Origin: Ancylobacter rudongensis | GTDB lineage: Bacteria > Pseudomonadota > Alphaproteobacteria > Rhizobiales > Xanthobacteraceae | NCBI RefSeq assembly: GCF_900100155.1 | Contig: NZ_FMTP01000003.1 | Location: forward strand, 496,001-560,000 | Direction of reading: 5' to 3' | DNA length: 64,000 nucleotides | Shown here: positions 49,105-59,035 of the stretch, piece by piece | How the letters are laid out: each line of letters starts with the position of its first letter | Position numbering within the stretch: the first letter of the stretch is position 1 | Program-made: the position numbers and the translations under genes | The notes under the pieces: generated by a model | The model's input: the letters and a program-made list of their open reading frames with translations, nothing else | Told to the model about the DNA's origin: nothing | Databases searched by the model: none

Positions 49105-49190
49105 GCGGGCGTGGCGGAATGGTAGACGCGACGGACTCAAAATCCGTTTCTGGTGACAGAGTGTCGGTTCGAGTCCGACCGCCCGCACCA
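49105..49190 (+). tRNA. tRNA-Leu(CAA)
   Basis: The acceptor arm GCGGGCG pairs with CGCCCGC; the anticodon arm ACGGA-CTCAAAA-TCCGT gives anticodon CAA. A long variable arm marks it as class II, and CCA is encoded at 49188-49190. It is convergent with cysNC. Confidence 0.96.
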
Positions 49191-49257
49191 GCCCCCGACC
49201 TCGGGACGCCGCCCTTCCCGAGAGATGACGCCCCGCCTCGGGGCGTCGGGGCTCCCA

Positions 49258-51153
49258 TCAGCCGAGATACCCGTTCTGCAGCAGAAACGCGAAGATGCGC
49301 TCGGCCGCCGCCTCGGCGGCGAGGGCGCCGCTTTCGATGGTGATCTCGGGGTCGAGCGGTGGCTCGTAGGGGCTGTCGATGCCGGTGAAGTTCTGGATCA
49401 GGCCGGCGCGGGCCCGCTTGTAGAGCCCCTTCACATCCCGCTCCTCCGCGACGGCCAGCGGGGTGTCGACGAAGATCTCGATGAACTCCCCGGCCTCCAG
49501 AAGCTCCCGTGCCATCTGCCGTTCGGCGCGGAAAGGCGAGATGAAGGAAACCAGCACGATCAATCCGGCATCCACCATCAGCCGGGCCACTTCCGCCACG
49601 CGGCGGATGTTCTCCACGCGGTCGGCATCAGTGAAGCCGAGGTCCTTGTTGAGGCCATGGCGCACATTGTCGCCATCGAGCAGGTAGGTGTGCCTGCCCA
49701 GCGCGTTGAGGCGCTTCTCGACAAGGTTGGCGATGGTGGACTTGCCCGCGCCGGAGAGGCCGGTGAACCACAGGACGGCCGGCTTCTGCTGCTTGAGCCC
49801 GGACCGGCTCGCCTTGGAGACGTCCAGAGCCTGCCAATGCACATTGGTCGCCCGCCGCAGGCCGAAGTCGACCATGCCGGCACCGACCGTCTGGTTGGTC
49901 ATGCGGTCGATGACGATGAAGGCCCCGGTCTGGGGAATTTCGGCGAACGGATCGAGGGCGATGGGATCGTGGGTGGCGATGTTGACGACGGCCACATCGT
50001 TCAGCGCCAGCGTCTTGGCGGCGAGCTTCTGGAAGCTGTTCACGTCGACGCGGTGCTTGATCTCCGTCACCGACATCACGACGGTGCGTGTCCCGATCTT
50101 CATCAGATAGGGCCGGCCGGGCAGGAGGGAATCCTCATGCATCCAAATCAGGTGCGCGGCGAACTGGTCGGAAACGTCCGGCCGGGCATTCGCCGCCGCG
50201 ATCACGTCGCCGCGTGAGGCGTCGATTTCGTCTTCCAGGGTGAGGGTCACGGCCTGGCCCGCACCGGCCTGCGGCAGCTCGCCATCGGCGGTGACGATCG
50301 AGGCGACGCGCGAGGTCGCGCCGGAACCGGCCACGACCACCGCTTCGCCGACCCGCACCGTGCCGGACGCGACCGTGCCGGAAAAGCCGCGGAAATTCAG
50401 GTTGGGACGGTTCACCCACTGCACCGGCAGGCGGAACGGGCGCGTCTGCGCCACGCTTTCCACGTCCAGCGTGTCCAGATGATCCAGCAGCGAGGGGCCC
50501 TCATACCAGGGCGTGTGGACGCTGCGGGCGATGACATTGTCGCCGTGGCGGGCGGAGATCGGGATCGGCACGAGGGTGCGGAAACCGAATTCCGCGGCGA
50601 AGGCGCGGTAGTCGGCGACGATCTGATCGAAGACGGACTGGGAATAGTCCATGAGGTCGATCTTGTTCACCGCCAGCACCACATCCTTCAGCCCCAGCAG
50701 CGAGACGATGAAGGAATGGCGGCGCGTCTGGGTGAGGATGCCCTTGCGGGCATCGACCAGGATCACGGCGACATCGGAATTCGAGGCGCCGGTCGCCATG
50801 TTGCGGGTGTACTGTTCATGGCCGGGCGTGTCGGCAACGATGAACTTGCGCCGTTCGGTGGCGAAGAAGCGGTATGCGACGTCGATGGTGATGCCCTGTT
50901 CGCGCTCGGCGGCCAGCCCGTCGACCAGCAGCGCGAAGTCGAGCTCATCTCCCGTGGTGCCGTGCTTGCGCGAATCGGAGGCGAGCGTCGCCAGCTGGTC
51001 CTCGAAGAGCAGCTTGGTGTCGTAGAGCAGGCGGCCGATGAGGGTTGACTTTCCGTCATCCACGCTGCCGCAGGTCAGGAAGCGCAGCAGGCCCTTGGCC
51101 TCATGCCGCGCGAGATAGTCGGCGGCACTGACGGGCGCGATTGCCTCGGTCAT
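49258..51153 (-). CDS. cysNC: Bifunctional sulfate adenylyltransferase subunit 1/APS kinase
   Basis: The 631-residue fusion has an N-terminal GTPase CysN: P-loop GSVDDGKST at 29-37, [19 protein letters not shown] and beta-barrel domains. From about residue 445 it continues as CysC APS kinase: [24 protein letters not shown], and [14 protein letters not shown]. With CysD it activates sulfate to APS, and the kinase part makes PAPS. Fusion is typical of Hyphomicrobiales. It starts at the cysD stop codon (1-nt overlap). Confidence 0.96.
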   Translation of the reverse strand: MTEAIAPVSAADYLARHEAKGLLRFLTCGSVDDGKSTLIGRLLYDTKLLFEDQLATLASDSRKHGTTGDELDFALLVDGLAAEREQGITIDVAYRFFATERRKFIVADTPGHEQYTRNMATGASNSDVAVILVDARKGILTQTRRHSFIVSLLGLKDVVLAVNKIDLMDYSQSVFDQIVADYRAFAAEFGFRTLVPIPISARHGDNVIARSVHTPWYEGPSLLDHLDTLDVESVAQTRPFRLPVQWVNRPNLNFRGFSGTVASGTVRVGEAVVVAGSGATSRVASIVTADGELPQAGAGQAVTLTLEDEIDASRGDVIAAANARPDVSDQFAAHLIWMHEDSLLPGRPYLMKIGTRTVVMSVTEIKHRVDVNSFQKLAAKTLALNDVAVVNIATHDPIALDPFAEIPQTGAFIVIDRMTNQTVGAGMVDFGLRRATNVHWQALDVSKASRSGLKQQKPAVLWFTGLSGAGKSTIANLVEKRLNALGRHTYLLDGDNVRHGLNKDLGFTDADRVENIRRVAEVARLMVDAGLIVLVSFISPFRAERQMARELLEAGEFIEIFVDTPLAVAEERDVKGLYKRARAGLIQNFTGIDSPYEPPLDPEITIESGALAAEAAAERIFAFLLQNGYLG

Positions 51154-52061
51154 CAGAAATATCCCTCGCGCTTCTTCTTTTCCATCGAGGCGGCCTCGTC
51201 ATGGTCGATGAGGCGGCCGGCGCGCTCCGAGGTGCGCGCCAGAAGCATCTCGCCGACAATCGCCTCCAGCGTGTCGGCGTCGCTCTCGATGGCGGCGGTC
51301 AGGGGATAGCAGCCCAGCGTGCGGAAACGCACGCGCTTCATCAGCGGCACCTCGCCGGGCGCCAGCGGAAGACGCTCATCGTCCACCATGATCAGCTGGC
51401 CGTCACGTTCCACCACCGGCCGCTCGGCGGCGAGATAAAGCGGCACGATAGGGATGTTCTCGGCCAAGATGTATTGCCAGATGTCGAGCTCGGTCCAGTT
51501 GGAGAGCGGAAACACCCGGATCGATTCACCCGGCCGGATGCGGGCATTATAGAGGTTCCACAGTTCGGGGCGCTGGCTCTTCGGGTCCCAGCCATGATTG
51601 GCGGTGCGGAAGGAGAACACCCGCTCCTTGGCGCGGCTCTTCTCCTCGTCGCGCCGCGCCCCGCCAAAGGCGGCGTCGAAGCCGTGCAGCGTCAGCGCCT
51701 CCTTCAGCGCTTCGGTCTTCATCACATGGGTGTAGAGCGAGGAGCCATGGTCGAACGGGTTGATGCCCTTGGCGACGCCGTCCTGGTTGGTGTGTACGAG
51801 CAATTTGAAGCCGAGACGCGCTGCCATCGCGTCGCGGAAGGCGATCATCTCGCGAAATTTCCACGTCGTGTCGATGTGCATCAGCGGAAAGGGCGGCAGT
51901 GAGGGATAAAACGCCTTAGCTGCTAGATGCAGCATGACGGCGGAATCTTTGCCGATCGAATAGAGCATCACCGGGTTGGCGAATTCGGCTGCCACCTCCC
52001 GCATGATGAAGATGGATTCCGCTTCCAGACGCCTAAGGTGCGTCATCCGTTCTGACGACAT
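51153..52061 (-). CDS. cysD: Sulfate adenylyltransferase subunit 2
   Basis: CysD (302 residues) is the PP-loop ATP-pyrophosphatase that forms APS from sulfate and ATP. The signature [20 protein letters not shown] and the motif [20 protein letters not shown] are intact. I chose the ATG at 52061; the next ATG at 52046 is possible. cysH, cysG and a sulfate transporter are not in the window. The 293-bp region upstream must hold the promoter; it is relatively A+T-rich, and I found no clear box. Confidence 0.96.
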   Translation of the reverse strand: MSSERMTHLRRLEAESIFIMREVAAEFANPVMLYSIGKDSAVMLHLAAKAFYPSLPPFPLMHIDTTWKFREMIAFRDAMAARLGFKLLVHTNQDGVAKGINPFDHGSSLYTHVMKTEALKEALTLHGFDAAFGGARRDEEKSRAKERVFSFRTANHGWDPKSQRPELWNLYNARIRPGESIRVFPLSNWTELDIWQYILAENIPIVPLYLAAERPVVERDGQLIMVDDERLPLAPGEVPLMKRVRFRTLGCYPLTAAIESDADTLEAIVGEMLLARTSERAGRLIDHDEAASMEKKKREGYF

Positions 52062-52354
52062 CAAATCCGCCTATCTCTCAAGACTTTCCGTCGCCCGGCC
52101 CGGTGAGCGCATGACGATTTTTCCGCCCGTGGCGCCGGCGGGCCACGCCCGTCCGTCGACGAGAACGATGCCTGAGCCGCCTCTCGCGGCACGGCGCGGA
52201 ACGCGTGCCAGATGGACGGGCTGAGACAATCCTCATGCCGCCGTTCTTAGACAGGCGGAAAGGCGGGGTCAATATCTCACAGGGATCAATCGGAAACTCG
52301 AAAATGTACAAGACAAGGTCGTGTTTTATTCCGACTTCCAGATCTAGGTCCTGC

Positions 52355-55300
52355 TTAGAAGCGCCAGCTCAGGCCGGCCTCAAAACCGTTGTCGACGAGG
52401 CCTGAGCCGAAGGCACCGGTATAGGACACAGCGAGCTCTGCGGTTGAGGACAGCGGCAGCGACAGGCCGCCCTCCAGCACCAGCACATCCTCCGCGACCG
52501 GCACGCCGAGCACGGAGAAGGGGGCGCCGCCGGCAAAGCCAAGAATGGCCTGCGGATCCGTGTCGCCGAAGGCGTGGCGCCATCCGGCCATCCCGGTCAG
52601 GTGACCCTGAACGGCACCCATCGAGGCATCGGCCGATGCGCGAAGTCCCAGCGTGGTGAAGGTCACCCCGGCGTCTCCTGTCGCGCCCGAAAGCGCCGCC
52701 ACTCCTCCGCTCTCGCTGAAGCCGCCATTGGAGACGTTGACATAGGCCAGGCCGGCAAAGGGCTCCAGCTCGGCCGAACCGATCGCCAGCCGCCAGCCGG
52801 CTTCCAGAAATGCCTGCGCCGTGTGGCCGTCATAGGTGCCGCTCAGGCGTTCGGCGAAACCGGGAAAGGCGATCTGCCGCGTGGTATCCACCTCCTGGTA
52901 AGTGTAGGCCGCGCCGAGACGGAGGGCCAGATCGCCAAACTGGCCGCCGCCATAGAGCCCCGCATGCACATCGTCGCTCTCAGCGGAGGTACCGCCCGAA
53001 GCGAGACGGTAGCGGCTCTGTCCATAGCCGGCAAAGCCACCGATCCGGAAGCTGTCGCCGATGGTGCGATCAGCGCCAATGACGAAGCCGCCGATCGTGC
53101 GGTCGAACCCGGCTGCGTTGCCATCGCCGTCGAAGGTGCCCCACGACCCATAGGCCTGGCCCCAAAACGCCGCGGCCGGGTCAGCGAAGGCCTGCTGCAG
53201 CCGGCCGAGCACGGCGTCACGCACGAAGCGGCTGTCTTCGAGCGCGGCGCTTTGGGCGCTGGCATAGAGATCGCCCGACAGCTGGTCGAAGGCGAGACGG
53301 GCGGCGGAATCGGACATTTGCGAGCCGACCGCCTCGCGCAAGAAGCTTGCACCGGGCAGCCCGTCCAGCGCCGCCGCGGTGGCCAACTGGTTCGGCGACC
53401 AGGCGGCGGCGGTGAAGGCGCGATCCTGTATCACGTCGAGATACACTGCCGTATCGTCCGCGCTGCCCTCCACTGCATAAAAGGTCGAGATCGAGGTATC
53501 GCCCACCAGCATATAGCTGCCGGTGAGGCCGCCGTCGGCGGTGAGCACGGTGAAACGTGTGCCGACAGGCGTGACGCCGCCGAGACCACCGACGCTGAGC
53601 TGCGCGCCGTCCGCGATGCTGGCGGTGCCGCCGACGGCAATGAGGTCAGCCCGGCCGCCCGCAACCTCCACGGCGTAAAGCGCACCCGCCGCCTGATCGA
53701 AATCGCCGGCCACGGTCAACGTTCCGACCGAGGTGCCCGGTGCCACCGTGGCACCCGAGGCGAGGCCAAGCGCGCCGACGCTGCCCGTTCCGGCCAGCAC
53801 GGCGCCTTCCGCCACGCTGACGGCCCCGCCGAGCGACCCTGCCAGCGCCAGCGTGCCGGCCTCGATATTGGTCGCACCGGTGAAGGCGCTGGCGTCGCCG
53901 GCATAGGTCAGCATGCCGCTTCCGGTCTTCACCAGCGTTCCACTGCCGCTCAGCGTACTGCCGAGCCGGCCGGTCTCGGTCTGGTCGAGCACCAGCGTTC
54001 CCTCATTGACGATCGCCCCGCTGCCGAAGCTTGACGCCGATCCGATCAGGGTCCCGTCGTGGATGGTGGTGGTGCCGGTGTGGGTGTTGAGGCCGGTCAG
54101 GGTGGTGAGGCCGGCATAGGCATCAATCGTCAGCGCCCCGGAGAGGTCGGCGGCGATCAGGGTCTCGTCCGTGTGGTTCAGCACCAGCTGCGCGCTGGCG
54201 CCCTCCTGCACGGTGAGCGTCCCGGCCTGCAGCGTTCCCGCCGCCGTTGCCGCATCACCCGCTGCGGCGCCGACAATGATGACGGCGGAGATGCCGGCAT
54301 TGCCGTCCTGATCGGTATCGCCGACCCAGACACGATCGGCGACCACGGTTCCGCCGTCGGAAAGGGTCAGTACGCTCGGCGTCACCCCGCCAAGCGCGAG
54401 GATGCTGCCGGCCTCCAGCCGCGACCCGCTGCCGGTCACGGTGATTTCGGACGTGCCGCCGAGGGCGTCGACGAAGGAGGCGACGACGCGCCCGCCATTC
54501 TCGACCTCAAGCGTGCCGCGCCCGCCCTCGCTGGCGATCGACAGCTCTCCCCCGACGGTCCAGCTCGAACCAGTGCCCGCGATACTGACGAAGCCGTCGG
54601 AACCGGGGCCGGCGCCCAGCGCCGTGGCGCCGGTGACGAGCGTTCCGCCGGCCTCGACCACCACCTCGCCGCTGCCGCCGAAGCCGACATAGAACGTGTC
54701 GGCGACCGTGAGCGAAGCGCCGGCGCCGATGCCGATGGCGCCGTGGCTCTGCGCCTGATAGCCCACCACCGCGACAGTGGCGCGGACCGAGGCGCCATCG
54801 CCGATTCCGAGTTCACCGTCGCCGCCATCGCCGACATACAGCGCGCCGTCGACGTTCCAGCTGGAGGCGTTGCCGGAGAGGTCGACAATGCCGATCGTGC
54901 CGAAGTAAGCGCCGATCACGCCATCGCCGGAACGTAGCGAGGCGCCATCCGTCACGCTCAGCGAGCCATAGCCGCCATAGCCGACGGCAACCGCCTGCGA
55001 GGCGGTCCAGCTGGAGCCCGGCCCGGTGATCTCGACCCGCGCCGGGTCAAAGAGATCGACGCCGACCAGAAGCTGCGCACTCGTGGCGGTGGCGCCATCA
55101 AAGACGGAGACGGTGCCGCCGGTCTCGACGCGGACCGTGCCGCGGCTGTCCCAGCGTGAGCCCTCGCCCCCGACCTCCACAAGGCCGGTCGAAAATTCGT
55201 CGCCGACTACGGCGTTGCCATTGGAGACCTGGCCGCCGTCGCTGATCGCCAGGGTTCCTTGCCCGCCTTCCGTCGCCACTGTGAGGTCGCCGGCGATCTC

Positions 55301-56302
55301 CCAGAGCGATCCGGCGCCCTGCACGGCGGCTTGCCCGTTACTGTTGGCGTTGCCGATCAGAGCGCTGGTGGCGGTAACGACGCCGCCCGAGGCCACCACC
55401 AGCGAGCCCGCGCCCAGCGCGCCGACGGTGAGGGCGCCGTCGACGTCCCAGCGCGAGCCCACGCCGTCCACGGTGACATTGCCGGTTGCCGCACTGACGC
55501 CGTCGCCGATGTTGGCATGGCCCGAGGTCATCGCCGCCCCGTCGAGAATCGAGACGCTGCCATTGGTGCCGATGGCGAGGGAGCCCTCGACCCGGAACGC
55601 CGAGCCGGCACCGCTGACCAGGACCTCGCCGCTGGGTGACAGCAGGCCGGCCACCACCGTGTCGCCGGTGGTGACGACGCCGCCATCCGCGATCGTCAGC
55701 CGGCCGGATCCCAGCCCGCCCAGCGCCAGGCTGCCTTCATTGCGCCATTGCGAGCCGATGCCCGTGACCTCGACCGAGCCGGTGGCGTTGGAGCCGGCCA
55801 CGCCAAAGCTGGCGTCGGCGGAGGTGAGAAGCCCGCCTTGCTCCACCACGAGACTGGCATCGGCGTCAATGGCCACGGAGAGGGTACCGGCCGTGTCCCA
55901 ACGGGAGCCGGCGCCCGCTATCAGCACCTGCCCCGCTGCCGCCTGTCCCACCGTGCCAGTTGCGCCGGAAACGGAGGCGCCGGCCAGAACGTTCAGCGTG
56001 CCGTCGCCGCTGGCGCCGACGACAACGGCCCCAGCGTTGGACAGCGCGGTACCGGGGTCGGTAACGGTCAGGGTTCCCGCCATCCCGGCAAGACCGATGC
56101 GCGTAGTGTCATAGGAAGGGGTGGCGCCCTGGTCGATCTGGACCGCGCCGGTGACGTTGAGCTCCTGCGCGCGTGCAGGAGCTGCGACGAGGCACAGGGT
56201 CGGCAGGGAGATGGCGGCCATCAGGGCGCTCTTTGCGCCGATACGACCAGCGTGAAGGCTCGTTCGCCCTGCGCGTGCGGGCCTCGTCTCGTCCCTGCCC
56301 AT
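52355..56302 (-). CDS. Autotransporter with T5SS/PEP-CTERM-type passenger repeats
   Basis: The 1315-residue type Va protein starts with an extended basic N-terminus and Sec signal (cleavage near ARA-Q at 45). About ten imperfect repeats of roughly 50 residues follow (45-620), each G-x-GS-x-W ... G-x-L-x-V-G ... GG-x-V; they match the T5SS/PEP-CTERM-associated repeat pattern. A PATR-like segment (GTTTIHDGTL, about 760-800) and an autochaperone-like region precede the C-terminal barrel, about residues 1045-1315, ending in SWRF with terminal Phe. GGAGG lies 5 nt upstream of the ATG. The ligand is not known. The AraC gene upstream is on the same strand. Confidence 0.92.
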   Translation of the reverse strand: MGRDETRPARAGRTSLHAGRIGAKSALMAAISLPTLCLVAAPARAQELNVTGAVQIDQGATPSYDTTRIGLAGMAGTLTVTDPGTALSNAGAVVVGASGDGTLNVLAGASVSGATGTVGQAAAGQVLIAGAGSRWDTAGTLSVAIDADASLVVEQGGLLTSADASFGVAGSNATGSVEVTGIGSQWRNEGSLALGGLGSGRLTIADGGVVTTGDTVVAGLLSPSGEVLVSGAGSAFRVEGSLAIGTNGSVSILDGAAMTSGHANIGDGVSAATGNVTVDGVGSRWDVDGALTVGALGAGSLVVASGGVVTATSALIGNANSNGQAAVQGAGSLWEIAGDLTVATEGGQGTLAISDGGQVSNGNAVVGDEFSTGLVEVGGEGSRWDSRGTVRVETGGTVSVFDGATATSAQLLVGVDLFDPARVEITGPGSSWTASQAVAVGYGGYGSLSVTDGASLRSGDGVIGAYFGTIGIVDLSGNASSWNVDGALYVGDGGDGELGIGDGASVRATVAVVGYQAQSHGAIGIGAGASLTVADTFYVGFGGSGEVVVEAGGTLVTGATALGAGPGSDGFVSIAGTGSSWTVGGELSIASEGGRGTLEVENGGRVVASFVDALGGTSEITVTGSGSRLEAGSILALGGVTPSVLTLSDGGTVVADRVWVGDTDQDGNAGISAVIIVGAAAGDAATAAGTLQAGTLTVQEGASAQLVLNHTDETLIAADLSGALTIDAYAGLTTLTGLNTHTGTTTIHDGTLIGSASSFGSGAIVNEGTLVLDQTETGRLGSTLSGSGTLVKTGSGMLTYAGDASAFTGATNIEAGTLALAGSLGGAVSVAEGAVLAGTGSVGALGLASGATVAPGTSVGTLTVAGDFDQAAGALYAVEVAGGRADLIAVGGTASIADGAQLSVGGLGGVTPVGTRFTVLTADGGLTGSYMLVGDTSISTFYAVEGSADDTAVYLDVIQDRAFTAAAWSPNQLATAAALDGLPGASFLREAVGSQMSDSAARLAFDQLSGDLYASAQSAALEDSRFVRDAVLGRLQQAFADPAAAFWGQAYGSWGTFDGDGNAAGFDRTIGGFVIGADRTIGDSFRIGGFAGYGQSRYRLASGGTSAESDDVHAGLYGGGQFGDLALRLGAAYTYQEVDTTRQIAFPGFAERLSGTYDGHTAQAFLEAGWRLAIGSAELEPFAGLAYVNVSNGGFSESGGVAALSGATGDAGVTFTTLGLRASADASMGAVQGHLTGMAGWRHAFGDTDPQAILGFAGGAPFSVLGVPVAEDVLVLEGGLSLPLSSTAELAVSYTGAFGSGLVDNGFEAGLSWRF

Positions 56303-56437
56303 CAGAGCCTCCCCATGCGAATTCGGGTGTCAGCCGGCACCGGCTCTCCCGCCTAACAGTTGGAGATGCGCCCTGTTTGATCGTTCTTGCTATTGGCCGG
56401 CGCGCCTTCGGCGGCGATGCGCGGCGACAACAGTTGA

Positions 56438-57505
56438 TCAGGGCGAGCACGGCACGAGGACGCTGGCCCGGACGCTGCCGGTCCGCAGCCAGGGCGGGGT
56501 GCGGTACATCTCATAGGCAGGGGCCTCGCCCAGCGCCCGACGGTGCCGCGGCATCCACACCGCGCACACGCCGAACACGGCTTCCGGTATGAGCGTATAA
56601 GCTCCCTCCACATCCAGCCGCACGAACGAGCCGGCGCGCACGTTCAGGCGCCGCAGCGGCGCGCGCAGGGTGGGGAACGTCGAGTGCGTGTCCACGATGG
56701 TGCAGTCATAGCGGATCTGCCCGGGCGCGGTGAAACCCGGATCGTCGTGGAGAATGCCCACCGCTGTCACCGCTTCCAGCGGCAGTCCAGCGGCCATGAG
56801 GGCTGAGGCGAAGTGCTGCCAATGGGCGGGGACTTGGGTCAGCGGCCCGTGAAAGCGCATGCCGATGAGAGGTACGGCGCCCAGCCGCACGGGGGCCGCC
56901 GCCTCGACGAGATCGACGTGCAGCCGTTGGGGATGCGGCGTCTGGGCCAGCGCCATGGCCCGCAGACGGTTCGGCGCCACGGCGAACTGCCGGGAGAAGG
57001 CGCGCGTGAACGCTGCCTGGCTGCCATAGCCGCTGCGCAGGGAAGCCTCGATGATGGAGGTGGACGACCGGCAGATCAGCGCGGCCGCATGAGCAAGCCG
57101 GGTGCGGCGCACATAGGCGCCGTAGGTCTCGCCCATGAGCTCGGCGAACCGGCGGTGGAAATGAAACGGGCTCATGCCTACGCGCTCGGCCGCGGCCTCG
57201 ATTGTGCGCGGTGCGCCGGTATCGCTCTCGATCCAGTCGAGCGTTGACAGCACAAAGCCGGTTTCAACCCGCGCCGGCGGCGCAAGTGGCAGCGGATCGG
57301 TCCAGATCTCGGTGAGTGCCGATGCCGCGCTGGCGCCGGATGGCGCGCCCCTCGACGGCGCGGCCAAGCCGCTCGCCCCATTCATCCGGCGCGCGAACAG
57401 GCTGGAGAGCGAAGACCCGGCGGCCGCGTCTTCCATAGGCACCGGAGCGGATGCGCCAGTCGGCGGCTCTGCTGCCCGGCAAAGATGGCCTCGTCCATCC
57501 GGCAT
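56438..57505 (-). CDS. AraC-family regulator with GyrI-like effector domain
   Basis: The 355-residue protein has an AraC double helix-turn-helix at about 115-215 (AAERVGMSPFHFHRRFAELMGETYGAYVRRTRLAHAA and SIIEASLRSGYGSQAAFTRAFSRQF) and a C-terminal GyrI-like ligand-binding domain (about 225-355; VRLGAVPLIGMRFHGPLTQV). This arrangement resembles Rob and related multidrug-sensing regulators. The N-terminal 110 residues are low-complexity, so the start (57505) may be too far upstream. The autotransporter follows 135 bp downstream. Confidence 0.82.
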   Translation of the reverse strand: MPDGRGHLCRAAEPPTGASAPVPMEDAAAGSSLSSLFARRMNGASGLAAPSRGAPSGASAASALTEIWTDPLPLAPPARVETGFVLSTLDWIESDTGAPRTIEAAAERVGMSPFHFHRRFAELMGETYGAYVRRTRLAHAAALICRSSTSIIEASLRSGYGSQAAFTRAFSRQFAVAPNRLRAMALAQTPHPQRLHVDLVEAAAPVRLGAVPLIGMRFHGPLTQVPAHWQHFASALMAAGLPLEAVTAVGILHDDPGFTAPGQIRYDCTIVDTHSTFPTLRAPLRRLNVRAGSFVRLDVEGAYTLIPEAVFGVCAVWMPRHRRALGEAPAYEMYRTPPWLRTGSVRASVLVPCSP

Positions 57506-57694
57506 GCGCTCCGTGTGAGCTTCGACCTTGATAGAGCTAAATGAACCCTGGTCCGGGCGGAGGTAATAATCGCGCAAAATCGACCGTGCCGGCCGATCGG
57601 CAGCCCTCATGCTCGGCATCGCTGCCACTTCGGCGACCCCGGAGGTCAAGGTGATGAGCCAGTAGCCGCGCGGCGCTGAGCTGCCCGGACGAGA

Positions 57695-58378
57695 TCAGTT
57701 GGCGGGGAGAACCACCACCTTCGTCCCGTCGGGGATCCGCTGATAGAGGTCGATCACGTCCTGGTTCATCATGCGGATGCAACCCGACGAGACCGCCTCG
57801 CCGATCGACCAGGGCTCGTTGGTGCCGTGGATGCGGTAGAGCGTGTCCTTGCCGTCCTTGAACAGGTAGAGCGCGCGGGCGCCGAGCGGGTTGGTCTCCC
57901 CGCCTTCCATGCCGCCGGCCCATTGCCGGTATTTTTCCGGCTCGCGGGCGATCATGTTCTGCGTCGGCGTCCAGCGCGGCCAGGCGCGCTTGTGAGCGAC
58001 CTCGGCGGTGCCGCTGAATTCCAGACCTTCCCGGCCGACGCCGACGCCATAGCGCAGCGCCTTGCCGTTTTCCTGCACGAGATAGAGGAAACGGCTGGCG
58101 GGATCGACCACCAGCGTGCCCGGCGGCTGGCCGGTGGGGTCGTCGACCAGTGTACGGCGGTTGCGGTCCTTCATTGCGTCGGCGGGCACGCCGGGCACGC
58201 GGAAGCCGCCATCCTCCAGCGCGCCATAGCGCGCGGCGAAGGGAGAGGCCACGGGCGCAGGCGCCGGCTGTGGCCGGCGGGTGGCGCAGGCGCCGAGCGC
58301 AAGGGGAAGCAGGCAGAGGAGGCCGCGGCGCGACAGGCCGGCGCGCGCCCGCGAATAACGCATGTCCATCCAGCTCAC
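57695..58378 (-). CDS. L,D-transpeptidase lipoprotein (YkuD)
   Basis: The 227-residue enzyme cross-links peptidoglycan stems in the periplasm. The catalytic motif is clear: His184 in RIHGTNEPWS and Cys200 in SSGCIRMMNQD. The N-terminus has a signal with RRGLLCLLPLALGAC, a lipobox (Cys near 31), so it is probably membrane-anchored. The GTG start at 58378 overlaps the dsbA stop by 4 nt; ATGs at 58369 and 58363 are alternatives. It is the last gene of the dsbD-dsbA-ldt operon. Confidence 0.92.
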   Translation of the reverse strand: MSWMDMRYSRARAGLSRRGLLCLLPLALGACATRRPQPAPAPVASPFAARYGALEDGGFRVPGVPADAMKDRNRRTLVDDPTGQPPGTLVVDPASRFLYLVQENGKALRYGVGVGREGLEFSGTAEVAHKRAWPRWTPTQNMIAREPEKYRQWAGGMEGGETNPLGARALYLFKDGKDTLYRIHGTNEPWSIGEAVSSGCIRMMNQDVIDLYQRIPDGTKVVVLPAN

Positions 58379-58992
58379 TCCGCCGCCTGCCGGCGTCGCG
58401 CTTCCGCAAAGGCCTGCTTGGAGCCGGCATAGTCCAGCGTCGAGGTACGGAACGGGCCGATCAGATAAGTCGGGGTGCCCTGCAGTCCAATCGATTCCGC
58501 CTGGGCGAGGTTGCGCTTGAGCAAGGTGGAGATGTCGCCGGCATGGGCCGTGAGGTCGGCCTCCAGCCGGGCGAGGTCGATGCCGGATGCGCGGACCGCT
58601 GCCGCCATCTGCTCCTTGCTGACGCCGCGCCCGGGGATCGCCATCAGCGCGTGATGGACCCTGGAATAGCCGCCCTGGTACTTGGCCGCGAGCGCCATCT
58701 GCGCGCCATAGACCGAGGCTTCGGTGAGGATCGGCCAGTCCTTGTAGACGAGGCGGATTTTGCCATCCTCCTTCACCGTGCGCTCCAGGTCCGGCGCCGC
58801 CTTCTTGCAGAACGGGCAGTTGTAATCGAGGAAGGCGACGACGGTGACGTCGCCCTTCGGGTTGCCGGCGGTCGGCGCGGCCGGATCGCGCAGGATGGCG
58901 TCCACATCGACGCCCTGCGCGAGGAGCCGAGAACCCGCGAGGGCACCGGCCGCAACGGCGCCGGCAAGCGTTAGGAAATGTCGGCGCTGCAT
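58375..58992 (-). CDS. DsbA-family thiol:disulfide protein with Tat-like signal
   Basis: The 205-residue protein has a thioredoxin fold with the Cys59-Pro-Phe-Cys62 motif in FLDYNCPFCKKAAP and the cis-Pro loop GTPTYLIG. The N-terminus MQRRHFLTLAGAVAAGALAG has a twin arginine and a hydrophobic core, suggesting Tat export. It is the DsbA/ScsC-like type (longer than thioredoxin, helical insertion). Being sandwiched between dsbD and an L,D-transpeptidase gene suggests it is kept reduced and acts as reductase or isomerase, but this is inference. It lies 43 bp after dsbD. Confidence 0.9.
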   Translation of the reverse strand: MQRRHFLTLAGAVAAGALAGSRLLAQGVDVDAILRDPAAPTAGNPKGDVTVVAFLDYNCPFCKKAAPDLERTVKEDGKIRLVYKDWPILTEASVYGAQMALAAKYQGGYSRVHHALMAIPGRGVSKEQMAAAVRASGIDLARLEADLTAHAGDISTLLKRNLAQAESIGLQGTPTYLIGPFRTSTLDYAGSKQAFAEARRRQAAE

Positions 58993-59035
58993 GGGAGCTC
59001 CTGAGCGTTCAAGGGTGTGAAGGGGCGAGGCGAAT

